Part shown: positions 9,050 through 17,941 of the stretch, piece after piece
Numbering within the stretch: position 1 is the first letter of the stretch
How the letters are laid out: each line of letters begins with the position of its first letter
Source: Tardiphaga sp. 709
GTDB lineage: Bacteria > Pseudomonadota > Alphaproteobacteria > Rhizobiales > Xanthobacteraceae
Direction of reading: 5' to 3'
Length of the DNA: 64,000 nt
Assembly (NCBI RefSeq): GCF_032401055.1
Contig: NZ_CP135529.1
Span: 4,958,501-5,022,500, forward strand
Notes under the pieces: model-generated
What the model was told of the DNA's origin: nothing
The model's input: only the letters and a program-made list of their open reading frames with translations
Databases searched by the model: none
Made by a program: the position numbers and the translations under genes

Positions 9050-9853
9050 TCAATCTCCCAGCAGGCGCTTCGCGCCGGCGATTGCGCGGCGCGCGACTTC
9101 TTCGGGGCCGCGCTCCCGGGTCAGCGCATCCATCGGCACTTCGAGCGCGACCGGAATATGCTTCGGCAGGTGCGCGGCGATGGCGCAGAGGTCGATGCCG
9201 CCGTCGCCGGGTGGCAGCCGTTCAGCGCGCGCGGTGTGCAGCAGTCCTTCAACCGTGCCAGGCTTCTCCGCCGGAGCATCGCAAAAATGGAAAAACGGCA
9301 GCAAGCGCGATGGCATGTCGTCGAGTTCGGCGAGGCTGCTGTCGGAGCGGTCGAAATGCAGCGTATCGACAAGGATACCCGCATTGGCGCGGCCTGCGGT
9401 CTCGACGATGGCGCGCGCCTTGTGCAGGTTCGACACATTGGTCCAGGGAAAGAACTCCATCACCGGCATGATGCCGTATCGCGCCGCAAGATCGGCGATG
9501 GCCGCCAGTTGGTCGGCGAGGCGGGACAAGTCGGGATCATAGGGCGCGACGATGACATGGCGGGCTCCGAGCTCCGCGCCGGCGGTGAGCATCGGCTCAA
9601 GCGCCGCGACGTCGATCCCGGGCGTGATCTTGACGAGTTCAATATCGAGCACGTGCAGTCCGGTGTCAGCGAGACGCGCCTTGGTTTGCCGCATCATCGC
9701 CTTGTCGTTCATCAGCGGGTAGCCGGGGCTTTCCGCGGTCACGGCGATCAGTCTCAGTCCGACACTCCGGTAGCCGCAGCGCGCGGCAACGTCGATCATC
9801 TCTGGCGGCGCCAGCGATAGCACGGTGAGGTGGGCGAGCGAGAAAACGGTCAT
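9050..9853 (-). CDS. Sugar phosphate isomerase/epimerase family TIM-barrel protein
   Basis: 267 residues resembling the xylose isomerase-like TIM barrel (AP endonuclease 2) superfamily. Typical strand ends with metal ligands are visible: MPVMEFFPWTNV (Glu), AGILVDTLHFDRS (Asp and His), FFHFCDAP (His) and VALEVPMDAL (Glu). Members include hydroxypyruvate isomerase, myo-inosose dehydratase and tagatose epimerases; the exact substrate is not clear. It is translated in the same direction as the DMT transporter gene upstream (49 bp gap), so the two may be co-transcribed. Confidence 0.85.
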   Translation of the reverse strand: MTVFSLAHLTVLSLAPPEMIDVAARCGYRSVGLRLIAVTAESPGYPLMNDKAMMRQTKARLADTGLHVLDIELVKITPGIDVAALEPMLTAGAELGARHVIVAPYDPDLSRLADQLAAIADLAARYGIMPVMEFFPWTNVSNLHKARAIVETAGRANAGILVDTLHFDRSDSSLAELDDMPSRLLPFFHFCDAPAEKPGTVEGLLHTARAERLPPGDGGIDLCAIAAHLPKHIPVALEVPMDALTRERGPEEVARRAIAGAKRLLGD

Positions 9854-9901
9854 GAGATGTTTCTACTCCCGATGTCTGGCTGGCCGGACCGGATGTTCAG
9901 T

Positions 9902-10831
9902 CTATCGCCGTGATGCGATGAATACGCCCGACAGCACCAGCACATAGCCGACGAGGTGAAACAGTTGCGGCTGCTCGCCGAGAAATGCGATCGCTAATAC
10001 CGAGCCGAACACCGGCATGAGATGCAGAAATGGTGCCGCCCGATTGGGGCCGATCAGCGCGATGCCGCGGTTGAAGAACAGATAGGCCAGCGCGGACGGA
10101 AAGATCATGGCATAGGCGAGCGTCAGCAGCGTCACGGTGTCGAAGATCAGCGGCGAGCCCGAGTTGAGTTCCCAAATGCTGATCGGCAGGGTCAGGATCG
10201 CGCCGCCGGCGGTGGTGAAAGCAATCAGCGACATCGGGTGGGTCACCGGTCGCCGCAGCATGAGCGCCGAATAGATGCCGAACACCAGCAGCGCTGCGAA
10301 CAGCATCGCATCGCCCTTGTTGATCTGGATACTGGCCAGTGCGGTCAGATCGCCGCGCAGGATGATGATCAGCACGCCGGCCATGGAGACCACGATGCCG
10401 AGCAGTTGCGCCAGTGTCAGCCTCACGCCGAACAGGATCAGCGTCCACAGCGCGACGCAGAGCGGGCCCGACGACTGGATCAGCAGCGCATTCAGGGCCT
10501 GCGTGTATTTCAGGCCCCAATAGGCCAGTACCGTATTGGCAGCGAAGCCGGTCAGCGCCAGCATGGTCATGAGAGAAAGCTGCGCGCGGAGGACCGGCCA
10601 GTCCGTGCGCAGATGCGTCCAGGCGAAGGGCAGCAACAGGAAAAAGGCCCCGATCCAGCGCACGCAGGCCAGCGTCACCGGTGGGACGTGGCCGGCGACA
10701 TAGCGGCCGAGCACGATGTTCCCGGCCCAGAACAGCGAAGTGAGGCTGAGCAGGAGATAAGGCTGGTTGGCGAACCAGCCGACGATCGTTTGTCGCGGCG
10801 GAGCGGAAGGGGTCATCGGCTCGATGGTCAA
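9902..10831 (-). CDS. EamA/DMT family transporter
   Basis: 309-residue inner-membrane protein of the drug/metabolite transporter superfamily with ten predicted helices in two EamA repeats. The first contains LSLTSLFWAGNIVLGRYVAG and the second LFAALLVFGIYSALMLRRPV, ending in FLGEQPQLFHLVGYVLVLSG. The TTG at 10831 has AAAGG five bases upstream; the ATG at 10816 is an alternative with a poorer site. The substrate of most DMT proteins is unknown (amino acids, metabolites or drugs are typical). It probably shares a transcript with the isomerase gene downstream. Confidence 0.9.
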   Translation of the reverse strand: MTIEPMTPSAPPRQTIVGWFANQPYLLLSLTSLFWAGNIVLGRYVAGHVPPVTLACVRWIGAFFLLLPFAWTHLRTDWPVLRAQLSLMTMLALTGFAANTVLAYWGLKYTQALNALLIQSSGPLCVALWTLILFGVRLTLAQLLGIVVSMAGVLIIILRGDLTALASIQINKGDAMLFAALLVFGIYSALMLRRPVTHPMSLIAFTTAGGAILTLPISIWELNSGSPLIFDTVTLLTLAYAMIFPSALAYLFFNRGIALIGPNRAAPFLHLMPVFGSVLAIAFLGEQPQLFHLVGYVLVLSGVFIASRR

Positions 10832-11183
10832 TGCAGCCTTTCATAGGCGGCAGTTCGCCGGGTGGCACAAGTCATGCTGGCGCGCGGGCACCATGCGCGG
10901 CAGCGGAGCGCGCATCGGTAGATGCGTCGAATGGACGCCAGGAATGAGCCTCGATTCAGGTATTCAGATGCCGAAAAACACGCAAAATCAGACGATTATA
11001 CCTTTTCCGCCAGGCGAACATTAACCGCTTTCGAACGGCTAGCCGATAGAACTGAATCGCTATGATGGAACTTGTTTCTTGAATTGCGGGTCCGGATACC
11101 TCGTCGACGTTGTGCAGTGAGTGTGTCTGGAGCCGTTCGGCTTTGAGCGCACGACCGAGGGGTCGGCGCGACAGGAGATCGTA
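10832..11183. other. Divergent intergenic region (DMT gene / chemoreceptor)
   Basis: 352 bp without a convincing gene. The only signal noted is GCCGATAG at 11042-11049, which matches 7 of 8 bases of the flagellar sigma-28 -10 box (GCCGATAA), about 140 bases upstream of a chemoreceptor start. The expected TAAA -35 is not present at the right spacing, so the site is weak. Confidence 0.3.
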
Positions 11184-12893
11184 ATGCCGTTGTCCGCCTC
11201 TCAACCCAAACCCGGCCGCCGCCGGGGTCTCGGTCTTGGCCCGCGCATCATGTTGATGACGGTCTCCGGCATTCTCATCCTCGGCGTCTGCATCACGCTG
11301 GTCGCCAAATATGTGCTCGAACAGGGCGCCGCCAAATCCGCGACGGAGCGGGTCGAGACCAACATGCGCGTCGCCTGGAACGTGCTGCGCGAGAGCGGCG
11401 ACAAATACAGCATCGCGGATGGCAAGCTGCTTGCCGACGGCAAGCCGCTGAACGGCAATTTCGCGGCGGTCGACAAGATCAAGACGCTGGTCGGCGGCAC
11501 CGCCACGATCTTCATGAACGATACCCGCATCTCCACCAATGTGATGAAGCCGGATGGCACCCGTGCCATCGGCACGCAACTGGCGAAAGGGCCGGCCTAT
11601 GACGCGGTCTTCAACGGCAAGACCGCGTTCCGTGGTGAAGTAGCCATCCTCGGCGAGCCGTATATGACCGTCTATGATCCGATCTTCGATGCCAGCCGCA
11701 ACGTGATCGGCATCCTCTATGTGGGCATTAAAAAGGTCGACTTCCTCGAGACGGCCAATGACACGCTCTGGACCATCGTCTATGCGACCGTTGTGGTCAT
11801 GCTGCTGGCGATCGTGCTCAGCTATTTCGTTGCGCGCGGCACCATCGTGCGTCCGCTGAAGGCGAGCATCGCCACGATGAACAAGCTCGCCAAAGGAGAC
11901 CTCACCGTCGACGTTCCGGCAAGCAAGCGCGCCGACGAGATCGGGGAGATCATGACGGCGCTGAGTGTATTCAAGGAGAACGGCCTCGAAGTCGAGCGCA
12001 TGAAGGTCGCGCAGATCGCTACGGAGAGCCGCACGGCCGAACAGCGCAAGGCGGATATGATGAAGCTCGCCGCCGATTTCGAGGGCGCCGTCGGCCAGAT
12101 TGTCGAGACCGTGTCATCCGCCTCGAAGGAACTGGAAGGTTCGGCCACCACATTGACGGCAACATCGGATCGCTCGCAGGCTTTGGCGATCGCTGTGTCG
12201 GCGGCGTCGGAAGAAGCTGCCACCAATGTGCAGTCGGTTGCCTCCGCCACCGAGGAAATGTCGTCGTCCGTGCACGAGATCAGCCGTCAGGTGCAGGGCG
12301 CCGCGCGCATTGCCAGCGAGGCCGTTGCGCAGGCTGACAACACCAACAACCGCGTTGGAGAACTGGCGACGGCCGCGGCACGCATCGGCGACGTGGTCGA
12401 GCTGATCAACAATATCGCGGGCCAGACCAATCTGCTGGCGCTCAACGCGACCATCGAGGCCGCGCGCGCCGGTGAAGCCGGTCGCGGCTTTGCGGTGGTT
12501 GCCGCGGAAGTAAAAGCGCTGGCCGAGCAGACCGCGAAGGCCACTGGCGAGATCAGCCAGCAGGTCAGCGGCATCCAGAAGGCGACCGAGGATTCGGTGT
12601 CGGCTATCAAGGAGATCTCCATGACGATCGGTCAGATGTCGGAGATCGCGTCCGCCATCGCATCGGCCGTTGAAGAGCAGGGCGCCACCACGCAGGAGAT
12701 TTCGCGCAACGTGCAGCAGGCCGCAGCAGGCACGATGCAGGTGAGTTCGAACATCACCGACGTGCAGCGCGGTGTCGAGGAAGCAGGCTCCGCCTCGTCG
12801 CAGGTTCTATCCGCAGCGCAGTCGCTGTCGAGTGAGAGCACGCGACTGAAGCATGAGGTCGGCAACTTCCTGCGCTCGGTCCGCGCGGCGTAA
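11184..12893 (+). CDS. Methyl-accepting chemotaxis protein with single-Cache sensor
   Basis: 569-residue chemoreceptor. The ATG at 11184 follows AGGAG. After a cationic N-terminus, a membrane helix (about 22-45) leads to a periplasmic sensor of the Cache_3/Cache_2 type ([17 protein letters not shown] and [18 protein letters not shown]). A second helix (about 200-222), HAMP and the signalling domain with [20 protein letters not shown] follow. The signalling part is related to, but clearly distinct from, the two receptors at the left end, so it is not part of their recent duplication. The gene is monocistronic. Confidence 0.92.
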   Translation: MPLSASQPKPGRRRGLGLGPRIMLMTVSGILILGVCITLVAKYVLEQGAAKSATERVETNMRVAWNVLRESGDKYSIADGKLLADGKPLNGNFAAVDKIKTLVGGTATIFMNDTRISTNVMKPDGTRAIGTQLAKGPAYDAVFNGKTAFRGEVAILGEPYMTVYDPIFDASRNVIGILYVGIKKVDFLETANDTLWTIVYATVVVMLLAIVLSYFVARGTIVRPLKASIATMNKLAKGDLTVDVPASKRADEIGEIMTALSVFKENGLEVERMKVAQIATESRTAEQRKADMMKLAADFEGAVGQIVETVSSASKELEGSATTLTATSDRSQALAIAVSAASEEAATNVQSVASATEEMSSSVHEISRQVQGAARIASEAVAQADNTNNRVGELATAAARIGDVVELINNIAGQTNLLALNATIEAARAGEAGRGFAVVAAEVKALAEQTAKATGEISQQVSGIQKATEDSVSAIKEISMTIGQMSEIASAIASAVEEQGATTQEISRNVQQAAAGTMQVSSNITDVQRGVEEAGSASSQVLSAAQSLSSESTRLKHEVGNFLRSVRAA

Positions 12894-12998
12894 CTATCCA
12901 CCGCGGAAGAATCGGATGCGCGAAGGCGTTCCGAATGTTTCCGGGCAGAGATAATCGTCGCGCCCTGGCTGGATCTCGCTGAGAAAGTAGCCGCTAAA

Positions 12999-13015
12999 TT
13001 TAGAACCATTAAAAT
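12999..13015 (+). promoter_or_regulatory. Degenerate iron-control-element-like half site
   Basis: TTTAGAACCATTAAAAT at 12999-13015 has one perfect ICE half (TTTAGAA) and a poor second half (4 of 7). It lies upstream of a siderophore receptor gene, where Irr or RirA-type control would be expected, and overlaps the start of a strong hairpin. Low confidence as a binding site. Confidence 0.3.
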
Positions 13016-13046
13016 CTGCGGCAGTGTTGTCACACTGCCGCAGATT
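13013..13046. terminator. Strong 15-bp stem-loop between chemoreceptor and TonB receptor
   Basis: AATCTGCGGCAGTGT at 13013-13027 pairs perfectly with 13032-13046 around the loop TGTC. It is followed by GCTTGTTGTTT. It is 120 bases past the chemoreceptor stop and 118 bases before the TonB receptor start, so it could be a terminator for the first or a leader/operator structure for the second. Confidence 0.6.
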
Positions 13047-13164
13047 GCTTGTTGTTTGGAACGCTTCTATTGGCGGTGACGCCCCCGTCCCTTTAACCCC
13101 GATCCATCACATGAGGGCGTCCGCAATCGACCATGTCGATGCGGATGAGATTTCGGGGATCACC

Positions 13165-15432
13165 TTGAACAACACCATTCGTTTGTCGCGTTTCGCACTT
13201 CTGTCGTCGGTCTGCGCGCTCAGCGTTGTCACGCTCGATACGTCGCTGGCGCAGTCCAGTTCCACGCAGAGCGGCGCGCAGCCGCTGCCGCCGGTGGTTG
13301 TCAACCAGCCGCAGCAGCGTCGCCGCGCGGCCGCCACACCGAGCCGGACGCCCCGCGCCCGCACCGCCGTCGCGCCGCGTCCGGTGGCGCAGCCCCTGCG
13401 CAGCAACGTGTTCGTGGAAAGCCCGCGCGGCCCGATCCAGGGCTATGTCGCCAACCGCAGCTCGACCGGCACCAAGACCAACACGCCGATCAATGAAACG
13501 CCGCAGGCGATCTCGGTCATCGGCGCAGAACAGATCCGCGATCAGAAGCCTACCAAACTCGACGAAGTGTTGCGCTACGCGCCCGGTGTTTTCGCAGGCA
13601 CGTTCGGCTCCGATACCCGCAACGATTGGTTCCTGATCCGCGGCTTCAAGGCCGACGACAACAGCGTGTTCCTTGACGGCATGCAGTTGTTCGCGACGGC
13701 ATTCGCGACATGGAAGCTGCAACCGTTCAATATGGAGCGCGTTGAGGTTCTACGCGGGCCATCGTCCGTGCTGTACGGTGGCAGCAGCACTGGTGGTATC
13801 GTCAACGTAGTGAGCAAGATGCCGCCGGCAGAGCCGATTCGCTATATGGAAGTCGGCGTCAATAATTACGGCAACAGTTACCTGTCGTTCGATGTCGGCG
13901 GTCCGGTTGCAACACCGGTCGAGAATGGCAAGATCTTCACCCGACTGGTCGGGCAGGTGAAAGGCGGCGACACGCAGACGGACTATATTTCCGACAACAA
14001 CTACTTCATCGCGCCGTCGATCACCTGGAAGCCGGACGCGGATACGTCGCTGACAGTTCTCGCATCTGCTTCGAAAAACGACTCGCGGGTACAGGGCTTC
14101 CTGCCTTATACCGGGACCGTGGTCGCCGCGCCCTACGGTCGTATCGGAACCGGCTTCTTCGCCAGCGAGCCGAGTGCAGATCGCTTTACGCGTGAGCAGG
14201 AAATGCTTGGCTATCTGTTCGAACGGCGCCTGTCGGACAGTGTCACCTTCCGGCAGAATGCGCGTTTCGCCCACACGGACGTCAATCTATCGACGCTGCA
14301 GGGGCTTGGCACCAACGCGACCGGCGATCTGTCGCGTCTGTATTTCGCTACACGCGGCATCGCGAACCAGGCCAACCTCGACAACCAAGTCGAATATCGC
14401 TTCAACACCGGAGCGGTACAGCACACGACGCTGTTCGGTCTCGACATGCGCTACTACCAGATCAGCGATTTCCAGGCCTCACTGTTTCCCGCGACCTCGA
14501 TCAATGTCGTGAACCCGGTCTACACGCCGAATGCCCAATTCGCCGGTATGCCATATCGCGATGGTACCCTGACGCAGAAACAGCTCGGTATATACGCCCA
14601 GGATCAGATCAAGCTTGATCGCTTCACGCTCGTGCTGAGCGGCCGTAACGACTTCGTCACGACTGACGATGTGAGCCGACTGGGCGCAGGATCCAGCGCG
14701 ACCCGCGAAGACAGCAAGTTCACTGGACGCGCCGGATTAATCTATAATTTCGACAATGGTCTCGCACCGTATGTATCGTACGCGACCAGCTACAATCCGC
14801 TTACCGGTGTGGTGTTCTCCACGGGTGCGCTGCGCTTGCCCGAGACCGGACAGCAGACCGAGGTCGGCGTCAAATTCCAGCCCAATGGCTTCAACGGTCA
14901 TTTCGGCGTGGCGCTGTTCGACCTGAAGAGGCAGAATACACCTTCGACGGACTTCCCCAATTCGAACCTGCCTGCACAGCTCGGTGAGGTAACGTCGCGG
15001 GGTATCGAGCTTGAGGCCGTCGCCAATCTGGCACCGGGCTTCAAGGTGGTCGGCTCGTTCACGTCCTATAATCTCTTCATCAGTCAGGATCTCAATCCGC
15101 TGTTGATCGGCAAGGTCCCGACCGCTGCGCCGCGTCAGCTGGCCTCGGGTTGGGCGGACTATACGTTCCAGTCAGGTACGTTCGCTGGCTTCGGCTTCGG
15201 CGGCGGCGTACGCTATGTTGGCGCGTCCTACGCGGATCCGGCCAATCAGCAAGCGGTTCCGTCGCGCGTTCTCGGCGATCTTGCCGTTCACTACGAATGG
15301 CAGAACTGGCGCTTGGCGGTCAATCTTCAGAACGTCGCGGACGAGATCTATGTCAGTAGCTGTTCTGATCCGAACTCCTGCTTCTATGGCGATCGCCGTC
15401 GCGTGACCGGCAGCATCGGCTACAAGTGGTAA
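13165..15432 (+). CDS. TonB-dependent siderophore receptor
   Basis: Outer-membrane receptor of about 755 residues. I use the TTG at 13165 (GGGGA five bases upstream) because it opens a clean signal peptide, NNTIRLSRFALLSSVC ... SLAQ; an ATG at 13111 would add 18 residues. After a Pro/Arg-rich linker comes the plug domain (NETPQAISVIGAEQIRDQ, LRGPSSVLYGGSSTGGIVN), then a 22-strand barrel ending in the required aromatic residue (SIGYKW). The plug and barrel match FhuA/FpvA/ferrichrome-type siderophore receptors; the ligand is not specified. It is followed by a PepSY protein and a small membrane protein in one unit, a common partnership for ferric-siderophore reduction or release. Confidence 0.93.
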   Translation: MNNTIRLSRFALLSSVCALSVVTLDTSLAQSSSTQSGAQPLPPVVVNQPQQRRRAAATPSRTPRARTAVAPRPVAQPLRSNVFVESPRGPIQGYVANRSSTGTKTNTPINETPQAISVIGAEQIRDQKPTKLDEVLRYAPGVFAGTFGSDTRNDWFLIRGFKADDNSVFLDGMQLFATAFATWKLQPFNMERVEVLRGPSSVLYGGSSTGGIVNVVSKMPPAEPIRYMEVGVNNYGNSYLSFDVGGPVATPVENGKIFTRLVGQVKGGDTQTDYISDNNYFIAPSITWKPDADTSLTVLASASKNDSRVQGFLPYTGTVVAAPYGRIGTGFFASEPSADRFTREQEMLGYLFERRLSDSVTFRQNARFAHTDVNLSTLQGLGTNATGDLSRLYFATRGIANQANLDNQVEYRFNTGAVQHTTLFGLDMRYYQISDFQASLFPATSINVVNPVYTPNAQFAGMPYRDGTLTQKQLGIYAQDQIKLDRFTLVLSGRNDFVTTDDVSRLGAGSSATREDSKFTGRAGLIYNFDNGLAPYVSYATSYNPLTGVVFSTGALRLPETGQQTEVGVKFQPNGFNGHFGVALFDLKRQNTPSTDFPNSNLPAQLGEVTSRGIELEAVANLAPGFKVVGSFTSYNLFISQDLNPLLIGKVPTAAPRQLASGWADYTFQSGTFAGFGFGGGVRYVGASYADPANQQAVPSRVLGDLAVHYEWQNWRLAVNLQNVADEIYVSSCSDPNSCFYGDRRRVTGSIGYKW

Positions 15433-15574
15433 CGGTACGGGCGAGCGAGACAGCACGACAATAGGTCGCCATACGTCACGCTCGCCGCACGGTCGCCACG
15501 TCAAAATGATCTGCTCATGTCGTCTCCGGCTCGCCGGGGACGACATTTTCAGTAGTTGAAGAAGGATCGATCCC

Positions 15575-16720
15575 CTGAAAGCGCGTACGGCTCGCATCTG
15601 GTCGCTGATCCACAAATGGAGCAGCCTTGTCTCCACCGTCTTCCTGCTGCTGCTGTGCCTCACGGGGCTGCCGTTGATCTTTCATCATGAGATCGACGAG
15701 GCGCTCGGCTATGCGCCGAAGATGGATGTGCATACGCCCGGTGCGGCGAAGCTCAGCCTGGACGCCATCGGCCGTGCGGCGATCGCGGATCATCCCGGCA
15801 ACATCTTGCTCTACATGGCCTGGGACAAGGACGAGCCCGGCATGGTCTCGACCTTCTCCAACACGTCGGTGACGTCCGATCCGCAGACTACGGTGGTGAA
15901 GGCGTTCGATGCTTATACGGCGAAGCCTGTGGGTCTGCTCGGCACCGGCCCGATGCTGGTGATGCTGCGGCTACATACCGACATGTATCTCGGTCTGCCC
16001 GGCAAGTGGTTCATGGGCGTCATGGGCTTTCTCTTCATGATCGCCATCATCTCCGGCGTGGTGCTGTACTGGCCGTTCACGCGCCGCCTGAATTTCGCGG
16101 CGATCCGCAAACAGAAATCGCGCCGGGTCTTGTGGCTCGACTGGCACAATCTGCTTGGCGTGGTCACCATCGTCTGGGCGCTGGTGGTCGGCGGCACCGG
16201 CGTCATCAACGCCTATGCCGAAGTCATGCTCGGTATCTGGCAGCGTAATGAACTGGCTGCCATGGCCGCGCCCTATGCCGGCAAGCCGACACCGAACCAG
16301 TTGGCATCGCTGGACAAGGTGTTGGGCAACGCCATGAAGACGACGCCCGGCATGGATCCAGCCTTTATCGCATTCCCCGGCACGCCGTTCACATCGACGC
16401 ATCACTTCGCGGTCTTTTTGCGCGGCGATACACCGCTGACCTCGCGGCTGGTGAAACCTGTGCTGCTCGATGGCGAGACCGGTGAGGTGTCTGACACCAG
16501 CGAGCTGCCGACCTATCTGAAAGCGGTACTGGTCTCGCAGCCGCTGCATTTCGGCGACTATGGTGGCATGCCGCTGAAGATCATCTGGGCGCTGCTCACG
16601 GTTTTCACCATCATCGTGCTCGGCAGCGGGCTGTATCTGTGGGCAGTGAAGCGCAGCAAGGTCAGGCGCGGCGCGCGGCTGTCTGCCGGGGTGACGGCAG
16701 CGATTGGGCCATCGTCATGA
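15575..16720 (+). CDS. PepSY-associated transmembrane protein, apparent CTG start
   Basis: 381-residue inner-membrane protein with an N-terminal membrane helix (STVFLLLLCLTGLPLIFHH), PepSY segments, a central helix (MGVMGFLFMIAIISGVVLYW), a third (HNLLGVVTIVWALVVGG) and a fourth near the C-terminus (IWALLTVFTIIVLGSGLYLW). Proteins of this type follow siderophore receptors and some act as ferric-siderophore reductases. The open frame begins at 15560 and contains no ATG, GTG or TTG before the first helix. The codon in the right place is CTG at 15575, with AAGGA eight bases upstream and the family-typical opening KARTARIWSLIHKW. A start at TTG 15674 would delete the first helix. It overlaps the next gene by ATGA. 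Confidence 0.85.
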   Translation: MKARTARIWSLIHKWSSLVSTVFLLLLCLTGLPLIFHHEIDEALGYAPKMDVHTPGAAKLSLDAIGRAAIADHPGNILLYMAWDKDEPGMVSTFSNTSVTSDPQTTVVKAFDAYTAKPVGLLGTGPMLVMLRLHTDMYLGLPGKWFMGVMGFLFMIAIISGVVLYWPFTRRLNFAAIRKQKSRRVLWLDWHNLLGVVTIVWALVVGGTGVINAYAEVMLGIWQRNELAAMAAPYAGKPTPNQLASLDKVLGNAMKTTPGMDPAFIAFPGTPFTSTHHFAVFLRGDTPLTSRLVKPVLLDGETGEVSDTSELPTYLKAVLVSQPLHFGDYGGMPLKIIWALLTVFTIIVLGSGLYLWAVKRSKVRRGARLSAGVTAAIGPSS

Positions 16721-16902
16721 ACGAGGCGCCGCAGCACAGAGCGAACTGGTGGCGCGTGTTCGGCGCGCCGATCGTCATTGGCGTCTTATCGCTCGCAGGC
16801 TTGTTGTCAGCGCTGCTCGCCGGCGATCCCGGCCGCTATTTTGCGTGGTTCGGCGTCGGGCTGCCGATCGCGATTGCGGCATGGGCGTATGGCCGGAAGT
16901 GA
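16717..16902 (+). CDS. Small two-helix membrane protein of the TonB/PepSY operon
   Basis: 61 residues, starting with the ATG that overlaps the PepSY stop codon (ATGA), so it is translationally coupled. Two hydrophobic segments (VFGAPIVIGVLSLAGLLSALL and YFAWFGVGLPIAIAAWAYG) are joined by a short charged loop. I do not recognise a named family. Its fixed place after the receptor and PepSY genes suggests an accessory subunit for iron-siderophore handling in the inner membrane. Confidence 0.75.
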   Translation: MNEAPQHRANWWRVFGAPIVIGVLSLAGLLSALLAGDPGRYFAWFGVGLPIAIAAWAYGRK

Positions 16903-16913
16903 CATGAGAAAGT

Positions 16914-17003
16914 AGGGCGGATGAGCGAGGCGAAATCCGCCACGTCTCCGGCACCGCAATGCCAGCGACGGATTACGCCTTCGGCTAATCCGTCGTTGGC
17001 CTA
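16914..17003. repeat. Palindromic intergenic repeat (two hairpins) between convergent genes
   Basis: Contains an imperfect GGCGGAT...ATCCGCC hairpin (about 16917-16941) and a CGACGGATTA...TAATCCGTCG hairpin (16966-16995) with the loop around CCTTCGG. The motif 'ggattacgccttcggctaatcc' type is a familiar dispersed palindrome in Bradyrhizobium-like genomes. It lies exactly in the gap between two convergent genes and may act as a terminator. Confidence 0.65.
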
Positions 17004-17008
17004 TGATG

Positions 17009-17308
17009 CTACCAGCGCCGATCCCAGTTGTTGTTCCAGCCGTTATTCCATCCATTGTCCCAACCGTCCTGCTGGCCACGCATCGCGCGGCTGCCGCGGC
17101 GCTGGTCGCCATAGGCCAGCATCGGGTTCTGCATGCAGTCGCCGCGCTGGCCGCTCACGGTCGCCATGCACTGGTTATAGGAGGTGAACGTACAGCTCGG
17201 ATTGAAGCCGGTGGCCGAGGTGCGCGAGCACCATGGATATTCGCGGGCCATGGAGGGCGTGGCGCCCATCACGACCAGAAGTGCAGCTGCTGCCAGGATT
17301 GAGCGCAT
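17009..17308 (-). CDS. DUF3551 small exported protein
   Basis: 99 residues. The ATG at 17308 follows GGGAG and opens a signal peptide (MRSILAAAALLVVMG...SMA). The mature protein has the DUF3551 pattern: REYPWCSRTS near residue 22, a Cys ladder (CTFTSYNQCMATVSG, then GDCMQNP) and a low-complexity tail of Trp/Asn/Gly (GWDNGWNNGWNNNWDRRW). DUF3551 proteins are abundant paralogues in Bradyrhizobium and relatives with unknown function; this supports the taxonomic placement. Confidence 0.88.
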   Translation of the reverse strand: MRSILAAAALLVVMGATPSMAREYPWCSRTSATGFNPSCTFTSYNQCMATVSGQRGDCMQNPMLAYGDQRRGSRAMRGQQDGWDNGWNNGWNNNWDRRW

Positions 17309-17426
17309 GTCGATTCTCCCTTGAGGTCCGAAATCGATAATGCGCAGCTTACATCGCCGTTCCCGCCTGCGACAGCACGTCGTGATCACTCCGTCCGACA
17401 GGGACTTCAAACCGCGGTGATGCGCA

Positions 17427-17900
17427 TCAGTCCGTCAGTGTGGCCGCCATCGCATCCAGCGCCGCACGCGCGGCCTCCGGCGCAATCTCGATCTGCAGCC
17501 CGCGCTGGCCGCCATTGAGATAGATCGTATTTTCCGACAATGCCGCCTGCTCCATGGCGACGGGCACGCGCTTCTTTTGTCCGAACGGGCTGATACCGCC
17601 GACGTGATAACCGGTCATGCGTTCGGCGTCGGCCGGGCGCATCATCTTCGCGCTCTTGCCGCGAAAGGCCGCGGCCAGCTTCTTCATGCTGACCTCCTTG
17701 TCGGAGGGCACCACGACACAAACCGGCTTGCCATCGACCTCGGCCATCAGCGTCTTCAGCATGCGTTGCGGTGCGATGCCGAGCGCTTCCGCTGCCTGCA
17801 GGCCGATGCTCTCGGCGTCTGGGTCGTAATCGTAGGTATGCAGGGTGAACGCGGCGCCGAGCTTGCTCAGCGCCTGCGTGGCGCGGGTGGTTTTCGACAT
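17427..17900 (-). CDS. ybaK: Cys-tRNA(Pro)/Cys-tRNA(Cys) deacylase, YbaK/EbsC family
   Basis: 157 residues with the YbaK fold throughout: TRATQALSKLGAAFTLHTYDYD at the N-terminus, GLQAAEALGIAPQRMLKTL, VVPSDKEVSMKKLAAAF with the conserved Lys, and TGYHVGGISPFGQKKR, the YbaK signature GGxSPFG. The enzyme hydrolyses Cys wrongly attached to tRNA(Pro) in the cytoplasm. Length is normal for the family and the start is an ATG with typical N-terminal sequence. It lies between unrelated genes, in the same direction as the gene upstream (41-bp gap). Confidence 0.92.
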   Translation of the reverse strand: MSKTTRATQALSKLGAAFTLHTYDYDPDAESIGLQAAEALGIAPQRMLKTLMAEVDGKPVCVVVPSDKEVSMKKLAAAFRGKSAKMMRPADAERMTGYHVGGISPFGQKKRVPVAMEQAALSENTIYLNGGQRGLQIEIAPEAARAALDAMAATLTD

Positions 17901-17941
17901 GTGAGACTCAAGGGAATTGGAGCGCTCAAGCAGTGGTGAAT

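Noticed and set aside
9897-10868. 323-codon minus-strand frame overlapping the DMT transporter in another frame
   Set aside because: Arg/Pro/Asp-rich product without membrane helices, whereas the frame at 9902-10831 gives ten helices and EamA motifs.
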